This document shows, one piece after another, positions 23,700 through 34,849 of a DNA stretch of 64,000 bases. The notes beneath the pieces were generated by a model. That model saw only the letters and a list, made by a program, of their open reading frames with translations. It did no database searches and had not been told where the DNA came from. Made by a program: the position numbers and the translations under genes. This DNA is from Neostapfia colusana (Eukaryota > Streptophyta > Magnoliopsida > Poales > Poaceae), in assembly GCA_030760725.1 (NCBI GenBank), contig JASWHV010000011.1:79709765-79773764 (forward strand), given 5' to 3'. The number at the start of each line of letters is the position of its first letter. The first letter of the stretch is position 1.

Positions 23700-24998
23700 C
23701 ACCAGCACTGTGGGCTGGTCCACTGTAGCCCGGGGTAGCTGCGAACGCCTACTGGGGACGTGGTGCTCGTGGAGGTTGAGAACCCGGGGACGGCCTAGGC
23801 CACATGTAGATCTGGCCAGTCCACGGGTTGTAGGGTGTGGGCCAGGGTGCGCCTCCCCGTCCGGTACCACCACTACCACCAGTAGTCGAAGCCGTGGGTA
23901 TGGGAGTGCCGCCTGCACTGGTACCACCACGACCGCCGTTCTTTCCTCGGCAACGACGGTTTCCACCTCCTGTACTTGTAGGAGTGCCTGGAGTGGAAGG
24001 TGGTCGTGACGGTGGTCCACCAGCAGTTGGACGAGAGGACTGCCCAGAGCCATAGAAGGTTGTGGCAGATCCGGATCCAGTAGAGCCTCGTGCAGTGATC
24101 TCCTCAAGTTCAAGGTCAGACCATACCTTCTCGAAGGTAGGTAGTGGCTCCAGTCGGAGTAGCCACGTACGTAGGTGACAATAGCGCTCATTCAGGCCCT
24201 GAAGGACCCGAAGAACAAGAGCGCTATCGGTGACCGGCTCACCAAGGTCACGTAGGGCATCCGCCATGCCCTTCATCTCTCGACAGTAGGTGGAGATAGA
24301 ACGATCACCCTGGACGGTGTTCTGGAACCGAGTGCTGACGTGGAGGGCTCGAGTCGCGCAGTTCCCTAGAAACCGCTGCTCAAGGACTAGCCAGGCCTAT
24401 CGAGCAGTGCCCCCACCGCGCTGCCTGATGATGTCCTATAGCTCCTCCGTCAAGGAGCCAAGGATCCAGGATAGGACTAGGCTGTCCATGCTGATCCAGA
24501 CCACCAGTACTGAAGAGTCGTCTTGGAGGACGTGGTCGTCGAGGCAGTAGCGCCTCAGCGTGAGGAGCACCATATCACACCATATGAGGTGGACTCAGAG
24601 CTGAGAACAACCGACACGAGTGTCCGGATGTTCTGAATCCCTGCGGCCTGCGCATGAAGAGCGGCCACAAGTGAAGCCGAGTACGTACCAGCGTCCGAGG
24701 GAGGCTCGTGGGCAGCACTCGTCGATCGGTGAGCACTCTCCTCGAGCTGGTGGGATAGCGATGCCACGGAGGCACGGTCCTGCTCTAGGGCAACAGCGAG
24801 TGCCCGCTCGTGCTTGCGGGAGGCAGCCAGTGCTACGGCGATGTCGGAGATATCCGCAGTGTCGGTGCCGTAGGAAGAATAAGTTGCGTTCTCAGCAGCA
24901 ACACCAGCGATTGGGAACAGAATCGGCGGGACAGCCGTCGTGGTGCTCCCGTCGATGTCGAGGCCGGTCGAGTCCCATAGCACAGAAGTACCTGCCAT
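23700..24998 (-). pseudogene. Copia gag (UBN2-type), broken
   Basis: It starts MAGTSVLWDSTGLDIDG at 24998. The capsid part runs through STRFQNTVQGDRSISTYCREMKGMADAL (about 24330-24250) and LRVLQGLNERYCHLRTWLLR, with in-frame TAGs near 24400 and 24440 and a frame change near 24555. The C-terminus is Gly/Pro/Thr-rich with NRRCRGKNGGRGG and NPWTGQIYMWP. No CCHC zinc knuckle is visible, as in some grass copia families where an Arg/Gly-rich tail replaces it. Confidence 0.75.
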
Positions 24999-25084
24999 GA
25001 AAGTGACAACGGTGGCAGGGTTGCCGGTGGTACCTACGAGGGGTCCACCAGCAGCCGAACTGGTTTTCGGAGAGAAAGAAGGGG

Positions 25085-25715
25085 CGGCAGCACCTCTAGG
25101 GACTAGAAACTCGGGTGGTCGAGCGCTCCAGGGGGCGGCAGCACCTCTAGGGACCGGAAACTCGGGTGGTCGAGCGCTCCAGGGGGCAGCGGCCCCTCCA
25201 GAGGTGGCGGCGGCCCCTCCAGAGGCGGCAACACATCCAGCAGTGAGGGGCCAGGGGGCTGCGGCCCCTCCAGAGGTGGCGGCGGCCCCTCTAGAGGCGG
25301 CAGCCCCTCCAGATCCGGCGGGCTAGGGGGCGGCGGCCCCTCCAGAGGCGGCAGCCCCTCCAGATCCGACGGGCCAGGGGGCGGCGGCCCCTCCAGAGGA
25401 GGCGGCGCACCCCCTGTGCGCGCACGGACCCCATCCGGGAGGGGGCGGCCCGAATTCGGGTGGAGCCGCCCCGATCCAGGGCGCGGCCGCGGCGGATGGG
25501 GTGCTGGTGGCGGCGGCCCAGGGCACGGCGGCATGGTGCCTGGCGGCGGCGGGCACGGCCTAGGGCGTGAAGGCGGCGGCGTAAGGCACAACAGCGGGGG
25601 GGGGGGGGGGGGGGGGGGGCGGGCTGCGCACCGGCAGGGGCGGGGACGGCGTGCTGCACACAGGCAGGGGCGCGCGGCGGCGCGAGCCCAGGGCTGCGGC
25701 GGCGGCTGGGCCATT
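25085..25715 (-). repeat. GC-rich repeated leader with proline-rich open frame
   Basis: Between the 5' LTR and the gag start lies an open minus-strand frame of about 200 codons, almost all Pro, Ala, Arg and Leu (repeats of LEGPPPPG and LEGLPPLEG). The DNA is a set of tandem units: two copies of a 54-bp unit at about 25085-25195 and further units around GGCGGCCCCTCCAGAGG to about 25400. Whether this is translated is doubtful. It may be a GC-rich leader or captured sequence. Confidence 0.6.
25596..25619 (+). repeat. G24 homopolymer
   Basis: An uninterrupted run of 24 G in the copia leader. On the element's sense strand this is C24, extending the proline codons. The length is likely to be unstable or misassembled. 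Confidence 0.95.
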
Positions 25716-25763
25716 AGGGTTAGGGTTTAGCACTAATCCTAATTATAATGCTGGGTACAGGTC

Positions 25764-25875
25764 TGATAATATAGAGGGATTAGGAGGGGGAAAAGGACTA
25801 AACTACCTCTAACTCTAATCCCTCTCTAATGACTGATATGTCACTGTGACACACACTTAATTACAGTGTCTAACA
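25764..25875 (-). repeat. Copia 5' LTR (112 bp)
   Basis: The minus strand opens TGTTAGACACTG at 25875 and closes ATTATCA at 25764. It is followed internally by GACCTGTACCCAGC, the position expected for a primer-binding site. It is the same length as the 3' LTR. Confidence 0.85.
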
Positions 25876-25979
25876 CTCCAGACTCGTTGCTCGCAGTACC
25901 GCAAGCGGTCCGTTTCTTGTAGTAAGACGAAGGAAAGCTCAAAACCGTTGATTTCTGTCCCCACTTCCCTTATCTCCCG

Positions 25980-26125
25980 CGCTCTCCTCGTCGCCACCCT
26001 CTCTCTCTCCCCCGCCATGGCTGCCGTCAGCGTGACCTAGCCGGCGCCGTCAGCCTTTGCGTCCGCCACGTCTCCCCCCACCCGTTCGTCAAGCCCCAGC
26101 GCTCGCCTCCGTCTTCGCCCCTTCC
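25980..26125 (+). pseudogene. GC-rich exon-like segment left of the gypsy insertion
   Basis: CCGCC-ATG-GCT at 26017 is a good plant start context and opens MAAVSVT, then a TAG, then an Ala/Ser/Pro/Arg-rich stretch resembling a plastid transit peptide. The frame runs into the Ty3/gypsy LTR at 26126. Removing the element and one CTTCC joins this to 31741, which is also GC-rich and alanine-rich. It could be the first exon of the NdhU-like gene downstream, but that link is inference. Confidence 0.35.
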
Positions 26126-26610
26126 TGTCATGTCTCAAGGACAGATTGCGCCGGACGGACTACAATGCTTGGACGGTTCTGCAGCAAACTCCAGTGGCGG
26201 GGCTTCAGCGGAAGCTTCAAAGGTGGCGGGAAGTGTTGGCGCTCGGAGCTCGGCCCAGAAGGAAGACACGGACCAAGTTTAACTCTGTCGCCGACCACAA
26301 GGCTCTCGGATGCTTAAAGGAGAAACTGCCGTGTACGGGTGAGGAACTACGTAACTGAATTCTGTTTTGACTGCACCCTGCCTCTTTTCTTCCCCTCCTC
26401 CTCCCCATCTCAATACAACTGCTACTGATCCACCTGATGTACTAGACTATGATGGAGTGATTAAGGAGAGGAAGACTTCCAGCGAGAGCTCCTGTGTTTT
26501 CTCTGAGTTCGTTTATTTGAGTTACGTTGCCCGATTCCCGTTTTTCCTCTGAACTTGCCGTCATTTTCATTTCCCCCTGAATCTTGCTGCTGCTCTACGG
26601 GTTCCTTACA
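26126..26610 (+). repeat. Gypsy 5' LTR (485 bp)
   Basis: TG...CA termini. It is about 41 bp longer than the 3' LTR, which lacks a segment around GAGTGATTAAGGAG and AGCGAGAGCTCC (about 26455-26510). Outside that gap the two LTRs differ by scattered substitutions. Confidence 0.93.
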
Positions 26611-26622
26611 CTGGTATCAGAT
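26611..26622 (+). promoter_or_regulatory. Primer-binding site (initiator Met tRNA type)
   Basis: CTGGTATCAGAT directly follows the 5' LTR. The TGGTATCAGA core matches the standard initiator-Met primer site of plant LTR elements, with the last bases changed. Confidence 0.85.
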
Positions 26623-26759
26623 TCAGGTGTGCATTGTTCCATCGTCTCTCTCGCGGTTTTCTCCGTAAAATCCCCTTTCCGGGTTGGATCAACCACGTGA
26701 CGAGCAGTACGGCGCATCCATACCACCCCGGTCCGCAGGCGCGCTTCTTGTTGGAGAAG

Positions 26760-29700
26760 ATGGCCGCATCTGAAGCACACCTGTTAGAGGCAGTGAACAA
26801 GCTCACGGTAACTTTGGAAGAAGTCGACAAACGTGTGATTTCCATGGGATCGGAGTTATCGAAGGTGCAGTCGCAAGTGGATTTATCTCTGAAGTCGATT
26901 TCAGTTCTGCAGCAAGAGCAAGTGAGCTTGATCAAGTCGCTCAAGCACTCTAGTCCCGGAATTATCGATGCTTCTCCTGTTTCAGCTCACCCCCAACAAA
27001 CCCCACCGAAGATTTTCAACCAGGTACATCGTGATCCCCATCAGTCTTCACTTATGTCAGGAGGGAATAGTCATGAGGAGGCTGATCAGCAGGGTAGAAG
27101 GCATTGGCTACCCAAAATAGATTTCCCTAAGTTTGATAGGTCTGATGTTAACATATGGATTGATAAATGTTGTTCATATTTTAGTCTCTATGATATTCCC
27201 TGAGATTTAAGAGTTACTGCAGCATCATTACATATGGTTGATCGGGCTTCACATTGGTTCCAAACCTATAAACATTCTGCTCCTGATATGGATTGGGACA
27301 GTTTTGTTGCTGCTGTAACCCAAGAATTTGAAGTCAATACCCATAGGATCAAAACTATGGAATTACTCAATCTGAAACAAGGGGGTTTGGTTGAGGAATA
27401 TCGACAGACCTTTGAACAGTTGGTGTACCATATTAAGCTCTATGATTCTTCCCTGAGTGAAACAATGTTGGTTTCTCAATTCTTGATGGGTCTGAAAGAC
27501 GAGTTAAGGGTTGTAGTTGAGATGCACTTGCCCAATTCAGTGTCCCAAGCAACTACCCTAGCATCTGTGCAGGAGCACCTCTGGGAAAAACTCAGGGTTA
27601 AGCACTCTAAACCCTCTGTTTTCAAGTATCCAATGTTAACTACAAACAAAGCTGATTCTAGAGCTCCTTTCAGTGGCAGTGATCTGTGGAAAGCCAGACA
27701 GTTAAAGGATTTTCGTCGTGCCAACAACTTATGTTTTAAATGTGGAGATAAATACAGTAAAAAAATATATGTAGTGATCATGGGGGACATCATCTTAACG
27801 CATTGTGGGCTACTACTGTGGATGAGGGAGGGTTCTTATCTGAAGATATACTTGAAGCTTTGGAATATTCTCAGTCAGGGGGCACTGGGGAGAAAAATGA
27901 GATATCATTGTATGCCTTATCAGGTCAGCCTCACACGAATCCATTCAGCTGCAAGCACTAGTGGAAATAAGGTCCTGTTTATCTTAGTTGACTCCGGAAG
28001 CACCCACTCATTCATCAATACAGAAGTGGCTCAGAAGCTCCAATGTGAGATTATTCCAGTAACACCAATGCAAGTCAGAGTAGCTAATGAGACCGTTCTC
28101 ACCTGCTCTTTAGAAGTGCCTAATTTTCAGTGGTGGATCCAGGGACATACATTCTGCCATTCTGTTAAACTGTTAAACATTGGAGCTTATGACATGGTAT
28201 TGGGAATGGATTGGTTGGAGTTGTTCAGTCCCATGCGCTGTAACTGGACTGACAAATGGATTGAGTTCTCTTATCAGGGTGCTAATATCAGGTTACAAGG
28301 AGTTCTGCCTAAGAAAGTCACTAAAATTCAAGAAGCCTCAGGTGAGCAACTGCACAAATGGTGCTCTGGGAACGAAATGTGGGCTGCAGTTATTCTAGAA
28401 CCAGCACCTAACTCCTCCAGGACAGCAACTTGCTCTATGCATGACTTACCTATCCAGATGAGAGAACTTATTCACCAGTTTGCTGACATTTTCAAGGAAC
28501 CTGATGCCCTTCCACCATCTCGGGCTTATGACCACTCTATTTCACTTCTGCCCGATGCTATACCAGTCAACTGCAAACCATATCGATACTCTCCCGAGCA
28601 GAAGGATGAGATTGAAAGGCAGGTTCCAGAAATGTTACAATCAGGCATTGTGGTACCCAGTATGAGCCCATTCACATCCCCAGTTTTGTTGGTGAAAAAG
28701 AAGGATGGATCTTGGCGTTTTTGTGTTGATTATAGAAAGTTGAATGCTATCACGGTGAAGAATAAATTTCCTATGCCTATTATCGATGAATTCCTAGATG
28801 AGATAGTAGGAGCAACTTACTTTTCCACTATAGACCTGGCTTCAGGATTTCACCAGATTAGAGCTACTCCTGCTGATGATTGCAAGACAGCTTTCAAAAC
28901 ACACCAAGGTCATTTCCAGTTCAGGGTGATGCCGTTCGGTTTAACCAATGCCCCGGCAACATTTCAGTGTTTGATGAACTCGGTGTTTGCTAAATTCATG
29001 AGAAAGTTCGTTCTAATTTTCATGGACGATATCTTGGTATATAGTAAGACTCAAGAGGATCATATACAACATATCAAGCTAGTATTCCAAACTCTCCGAG
29101 ATCACAACTTACATGTTAAGTTCAAAAAATGCACGTTCGCCCAACAACAAATCTCTTATCTCGGGCATATCATATCAAGTGAGGGAGTATCCACAGGTCC
29201 AGTTAAAACAGAGGCGATGCTGCAGTGGCTAGTGCCACAAAATTTTACTGAACTGCGTGGATTTCTGGGATTAACAGGATATTACAAAAAGTTTGTTCAG
29301 AACTATGGGGTTATAGCTCGACCATTAACTAATTTGATGCATAATAAGAAATTTTGTTGGTCGGATACAGCTCAGGCATCCTTTGACAGTCTTAAAAAAG
29401 CTATGACAACCACTCCTGTTCTTGCATTCCCAGACTTCTCTAAGGAGTTTGTTGTTGAAATAGATGCTTGTGATAATGGGATTGGGGCGGTGCTTTCACA
29501 AGAAGGTCATCCTATGGCTTACTTCAGCAAAGGTTTAAGTGCTTCTAACCAAAGACTCTCGACACATGAAAAAGATTTTTATGCAGTGATGATGGCCATT
29601 GACAAGTGGAGGACTTATTTACAAAGGAAGCCATTCCTCATCAAGACTGATCATCAGAGTTTATGTCACTTGCAAAATCAAAACTTATCTACTGAGATGC

Positions 29701-31184
29701 AAAGGAAAGCCATGAGAAGGTTAGCTGGATTACAATTTAAATTTGTTTACAAAAGAGGCTCTGAGAATATTGCAGCAGACGCATTGTCCAGAGTGGGCCA
29801 ATTCTTTCAGACTCAGGCAGTTTCAGCAACGGTCCCAATTTGGGTCCAAGAGGTGATAAATTCTTATCATAATGACTGTGGTGCCCAGGATCTTCTTGTC
29901 CAGCTTGCAGTTCATAGTCCCAATGACCAAGGAGTTTCTTTGACTGATGGTGTGATCAGATACAAGAATGCTCTCTGGGTCGGTAATAATACTGTTCTTA
30001 AGACAAAACTGATTTCAGCCTTTCACTCTTCTGCCATAGGGGTACATTCAGGGATCCAGGCCACATTTCAAAGACTTAAAAAACTTTTCTATTGGAAAGG
30101 CATGAAACAAGATGTGGAATCCTTTGTGAAGCAATGCACAATCTGTCAACAAGCAAAGCACGTATGTAAGTATCCAGGACTTCTACACCCTCTGCCAGTT
30201 CCTAACTCTGCTTGGTCAGACATATCTCTTGATTTTATTGAGGGTCTTCCCAATTCTAATGGATATACTGTAATCTTGGTGGTGGTAGACCGCTTTACTA
30301 AGTATGCCCACTTTATCCCAGTGAAACACCCTTTTACTGCAACAACAAATGCTAGGATTTTTATGGATCAGATTGTTAAATTACATGGGATTCCTAAAAC
30401 TATTGTGTCAGATCGTGATAAGATATTCACTAGTTTCTTTTGGACAGAATTGTTCAAGTTGCTTGACACTGGTTTAAAATTGAGCTCAGCATACCATCCA
30501 CAAAGTGACGGCCAAACCGAAAGAGTTAATCAATGCATTGAGATGTTCTTAAGATGCTCTGTGCAGGCCACTCCGAAGCAATGGTCTAAATGGCTTTCAT
30601 TGGCAGAATTATGGTACAACACATCATATCATTCCTCTATGCAGTGTTCACCATTCAAAGCCTTGTATGGGATGGAGCCTTCAACCGGTTTGTTTCCTTC
30701 ACTAGGCCAATCTCTTAACTCTGAAGTTACAGATATGCTAAAGAAACGACAAGTGTTTTCAGGGCTGCTGAAGGAACAATTACACCGAGCTCAAAACAAA
30801 ATGAAAATGTATGCAGACAAGAACAGAACAGATCGAAAGTTTCAAGTGGGTGAACAGGTTCTTTTAAAGCTCCAGCTATATTCTCAACACATTGTGGTAA
30901 ATCGGGAATTTCCTAAGCTGGCTTACAAGTATTATGGTCCTTTTACCATTCTGCAGAAAGTGGGAACAGCAGCATATAAACTCAACCTTCCAGCTGGTAG
31001 CTGTGTACATCCAGTTTTCCATGTGTCACAGATGAAGGCGTTTACCCCCGACCATAAACCAGTATTCTCTTCTTTATATGATATTCCAGCATTGGATATT
31101 ACTAATGTCTCTCCTGTCAAAATATTGGACCGTCGCCTGGTCAAGAAAGGCAATGCGGCGGTGACACCGATTCTGGTTCAATAG
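26760..31184 (+). pseudogene. Ty3/gypsy gag-pol polyprotein, defective
   Basis: A single frame runs from ATG 26760 to TAG 31182-31184, broken by TGA at 27201-27203. In order: a coiled-coil-like N-terminus (LLEAVNKLTVTLEEVDKRV), gag (HWFQTYKHSAPDMDWDSFV to about 27600), a knuckle start CFKCGDKYS without its later His/Cys, protease VDSGSTHSFI (about 27990), RT with LIFMDDILVYS (about 29015-29045), RNase H VVEIDACDNGIGAVLS, integrase HSGIQATF...CTICQQAKH, the core LDFIEGLPN...VSDRDKIFTS...HPQSDGQTERVNQ, and a C-terminal HPVFHVSQMKAF region. After the TAG the same frame continues with TWEDYYVLKEKFP, a chromodomain-like tail, so the TAG truncates it. RT, RNase H and integrase catalytic residues appear present. 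Confidence 0.93.
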
Positions 31185-31291
31185 TCTAGTCTTTCAACGT
31201 CGTCAACCACCTGAGAAGATTATTATGTGCTCAAAGAGAAGTTTCCAATGGCTGCAGCTTGGGAACAAGCTGCTTCTCCAGCAGGGGGCGA

Positions 31292-31735
31292 TGTCATGTC
31301 TCAAGGACAGATTGTGCCGGACGGACTACAATGCTTGGACGGTTCTACAGGAAACTCCAGTGGCGGGGCTTCAGCGGAAGCTTCAAAGGTGGCGGGAAGT
31401 GTTGGCGCTGGGAGCTCGGCCCAGAAGGAAGACACGGCCCAAGTTTAACTCTATCGCCGACCACAAAGCTCTCGGATGCTTAAAGGAGAAACTGCCGTGT
31501 ACAGGTGAGGAACTACGTAACTGAATTCTGTTTTGGCTGTCCCTGCCTCTGTTCTTCCTCTCCTCCCTCTCCTCCCCATCTCAATCCAACTGCTACTGAT
31601 CCACCTGATGTACTAGACTAAGAAGAGGAAGACTTAGTGTATTTGAGTTAAGTTGCCCGGTTCCCTTTTTCCTCTGAACTTGCCGTCAGTTTCATTCCCC
31701 CCTGAATCTTGCTGCTGCTCTACGGGTTCCTTACA
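31292..31735 (+). repeat. Gypsy 3' LTR (444 bp)
   Basis: It starts TGTCATGTC after the purine tract and ends TTCCTTACA before the CTTCC duplication. It lacks about 41 bp that are present in the 5' LTR. Confidence 0.93.
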
Positions 31736-31740
31736 CTTCC

Positions 31741-31935
31741 CCACCCGGATCGCCGCTGCCGCCGCCGCCTTGGCCGAGTTCTCGGAGGGCGCCGCGGCTG
31801 TGGCCGCGGTCCTAGGGAGCCCGGCGCCGGCACCGATGTAGCCGGGGGCGCCGCGACCGCCACGCGTCCGCTGTTCTCGCTCATCTCCGCGGGCAACATG
31901 CAGAAGGCGATGCACGGCCTCGGTGCGCGTTAATT
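31741..31935 (+). pseudogene. GC-rich exon-like segment right of the gypsy insertion
   Basis: An alanine-rich frame (RIAAAAAALAEFSEGAAAV) runs for about 35 codons to a TAG near 31838. Another frame reads LFSLISAGNMQKAMHGLGA to about 31930. The base composition changes abruptly to AT-rich after 31940. Its character matches the block left of the insertion, consistent with one GC-rich exon split by the element. The product is not recognised. Confidence 0.3.
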
Positions 31936-32230
31936 CCACGGTTTCCGTTAGGTTTCCAGCTCGGTTTCTTAGGTTTCCTTATTGAAATTTGAATTAATAG
32001 GCATTTACGTAATCCAACCCCTCCCAATTTAACTGGGGACAACAACTCTGTTCTAGTAAGCAGAAAAATTGTACCGGTGACAAACTCGCACAAACTCATT
32101 TTCGAGGACGTTACTTCTTTTTGCACAGGATAGTTGAGGTGTCCCTCGGTACAGGTCACCCTGTTGAAAGCTAAATTGTCTGTTAAATGGCTGTTTCATC
32201 ATATTGAAGTATATTTCCCCACACCTGCAG

Positions 32231-33982
32231 CAATTACAGATGCTGATCACTATGGGAGGCTTGGAATCACCAAATTGGCTTCTACGGATGAGGTGAACTG
32301 AGTTTCCAAAACAGCATGTGTCTTTTCCTTTTTAAAAAATCCCCTCAAGCTCTGATGTTTGCTAGAGATGTACAGTTGAGTTCATCCTAGGACTTGAAAC
32401 TGGATTAAGGAGGTAGAACAACATCGACACCACCTTGCCATTGCCAAAATATTATGAATATCTAATTACAATAAAACAACATTAGGGAAGCACCTGGTAG
32501 ATGCAAAGATTGTACCAAACGTCACCACTACTGAACAATAAGCATGACATGCTCATTGCGGCCAGCTGCCGGGCTTATTTCACAGTCATGCTAAACATGG
32601 ATACTAGCCTAGCTACTCAACTGACTATTTCTTGGAATATCTCGTTCTTGGGCATACTAGACTACTGGCCCCGACAGTGGAAAATATGTGGTAAGAAATA
32701 ATAGTTATGTCATTGATTTTTTGTGTTTCTGACTCATTGGTAGTGCCATCATGCAGAGAAACTCCTCTTATAAGGGTAATTGACATAAGTGGTATCCAAG
32801 TTAAAGGCTGAAACTCTACACTAGGACGTTAGCCTGTTAAGTAGCTTAACATATTATTGGCACAAGGAAGGTTTGTATTACCGGTCATCTCCATTGCATG
32901 GAGTATCATTCATACAAGCTGCTTTGTAGAGACTAGAGATCCAGGAGCTTCAAATCTGGAACTTGGACTCAAAGTGAATCTTATATCTTTGCTCCTTGCA
33001 GGAATTTTCCAAGTTTGCTTTTACTGTATGCTAAATCCTCAACTTCACTTCATTATATGCGTCTTTAAGTTTATCACTTGTTGATATCAACTTTTTCTGA
33101 GTAATATAATACTTGAATAACTTAGTTGAACCCAGGTTAAAGCTGCCTATGAGAAAAGGTGTCAAGAACTGAACAGGAAAGGACTGGAAGAAGAAAAACT
33201 CAACAAGGAACATAATCTCCTAAAGGTTCTGAGCTTAAGCTGGGACAAGAATGCATTTTCTCACTGATTCCAATTTCTTATTTTGCAACTTTGTAGGAAT
33301 CATTTACTATATTATCAACTGGGGAAGAGAGAAGATTATACGATTGGAGCTTGTCAAGAAGTGGTCAGCCTGAACGATATGTCTGGCCTTTTCAAGTTGA
33401 TCCTTTGGAGCTAGCATTGGATCCTGAAAAGGTTTGCACCAGCTTGGAGCAAAATATTTTTATGAAGATGAATTGTCATTTTTAAAACTCTCACAGTACT
33501 GACTGAACATCATGTCCTGATATGGTTGCTACAAACTGTTACTTCTAGAAGTTCTAGTTGGGTTTATGGCTCCAAATTAATTACAATATACCGCATAGCC
33601 TGTACAACAGATATCAATAGAAGAATATACGTTTTCAGATTGAAAATGGGGAACTTGGATAATTGCCACTCAAAATGATGCAGTTTTGGGAAATATGAGG
33701 CATGTAGTTCCTAGTGATAAATATTAGCATAAGGAGGCATCCAATGGCATCTTTCAAACTTTAGATATTATATTGGCGTCCCTGCAAGTAAATTGTTTCC
33801 TTTATCTACTAAGATAAGTTAAATTCATGTGCATTTGCCCCATATTTACGAAAACCTAACTGAGATGTTGCATGGCCGATGGAACAGGAACCAGAAGATG
33901 ACTATCCAACGAAGCTTGTTGCTACGTCTTCCTGGCAATGTTCATACTTTCTGTTGCTTTGTCGGTTACTCTCAACAGATGA
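32231..33982 (+). pseudogene. ndhU: NdhU-like gene (chloroplast NDH complex, J-like domain), probably dead
   Basis: Four exons with GT-AG borders at 32231-32292, 33136-33225, 33297-33431 and 33888-33982 encode TDADHYGRLGITKLAS, KAAYEKRCQELNRKGLEEEK, ESFTILSTGEERRLYDWSL, GQPERYVWPFQVDPLELA and PEDDYPTKLV. This is a J-like domain without an HPD triplet, followed by the motif string typical of NdhU (CRRL), the membrane-anchored J-like subunit that helps form the ferredoxin-binding part of the thylakoid NDH complex. The final exon is one base short: the expected C-terminal membrane helix is readable in the next frame and ends at TGA 33980-33982. No clean transit-peptide exon is found in the upstream DNA, which holds a 5.6-kb gypsy insertion. 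The frameshift and missing start argue for a pseudogene. Confidence 0.8.
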
Positions 33983-34644
33983 GTTTTCCCTAGGAAAAAG
34001 ATGGACCGTATAACTCAATGTCTTGCTTTATGATGATTGATGAATGTTGTGTATGAAAGACATACTGCAACTAATTACTTAAAGTACAAAACAGCATATT
34101 CTGTACAGATCAAATATATGAATATTTTGTTCTTTACTGAGAATTTGCTGGATAGATCCTTACTTCCTCCGATTTTAAATATATGTTGTTTCAGGAATTT
34201 TGCTGGTCAAATTTTTGAAACTTAACCTTCATTATTTAATTAATAGTGGGGCTTTTTGACTACAACACACTAGAAAAGTGTGGCTTTGTCTGTATCACAT
34301 ATTGATTGTCCCATCTAGATTTGGTCGTTCAGTCTACCCGATCTCTTGGTTCATATATTTTGATCTTTTTAAATTTTGGTTTTTATAATCACTGCCGGAA
34401 ATGTTGTAAAAATATTAGATATCCGGAAATTCTGTATATCTAAATTTCGGTTCAATCTTATCCGGAATATCCGATTTGTACATTGTCGAATTTAAATAAA
34501 ATTCCGCCAGCATTTTAACAACATTTCAACAAGTGTGATCTGCGCCGTCTAAGTAAATATATAAAAGTAGATGAAAGATCTGTCAAATTAAATTAGAGCA
34601 TTTGTACTTCGTCCAAGAAATCGATGTTTTGCATTTGGATGGAA
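33983..34644. other. 3' flank, AT-rich, nothing recognised
   Basis: AT-rich DNA with a possible MITE scrap near 34165-34235 (CTCCGATTTTAAATATATG). No gene is seen. Confidence 0.4.
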
Positions 34645-34800
34645 CTAAGCCATCATATAACGATCTCGAGGAGGAGCCGAGGAGGCCAGGCCACGATGGA
34701 TCCCAGATTCCCAGTACCCGACGGCCTTGAGCAGGGCGATGTTGCCGCCGCGCGTACGACAGGGTTCACGTGGCCGCCGGAGATGTCGGGCGCCACCGCC
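34645..34800 (-). pseudogene. Tonoplast-type aquaporin (TIP) gene fragment
   Basis: On the minus strand one frame reads AVAPDISGGHVNPVV (34799-34755), the first half-helix of an aquaporin (ISGGHVNPAVT in TIPs, NPA here NPV). The next frame continues GGNIALLKAVGYW (about 34747-34709), and a third gives GSIVAW (about 34700-34683). Together they follow the order of loop B and transmembrane helix 3 of tonoplast intrinsic proteins. Two frameshifts, a substituted NPA motif and missing flanking helices show that it is a non-functional fragment. No TE boundary marks how it arrived. Confidence 0.6.
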
Positions 34801-34849
34801 CACCGGATGGGGCCAGGGTTCACGTGACCAGCCAGCGTCGTCGCGTCGC

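Larger units (their letters stand above)
20046..25875 (-). mobile_element. Degenerate Ty1/copia retrotransposon
   Basis: Two 112-bp LTRs (20046-20157 and 25764-25875) flank 5.6 kb of internal DNA that reads on the minus strand in the copia order gag, protease, integrase, reverse transcriptase, RNase H. A G6 tract with GCGGGGGG abuts the 3' LTR as a polypurine tract. Multiple nonsense codons, frameshifts and an integrase deletion make it non-autonomous. The 5 bp flanking the two LTRs differ (ATATC versus CTCCA), so no target duplication is visible. Confidence 0.9.
26126..31735 (+). mobile_element. Near-complete Ty3/gypsy retrotransposon with CTTCC target duplication
   Basis: The LTRs at 26126-26610 and 31292-31735 both run TGTCATGTCTCAAGG ... 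GGGTTCCTTACA. CTTCC stands immediately outside both ends (26121-26125 and 31736-31740), an exact 5-bp target duplication. The PBS follows the 5' LTR and the purine tract GCAGGGGGCGA (31281-31291) abuts the 3' LTR. One gag-pol frame fills the interior. It is structurally complete, but three lesions (TGA at 27201, an out-of-frame stretch near 27750-27960, TAG at 31182) make it defective. Confidence 0.95.

Noticed and set aside
23710..24055. Plus-strand frames opposite copia gag
   Set aside because: They are shadows of the minus-strand gag, which has recognisable motifs.
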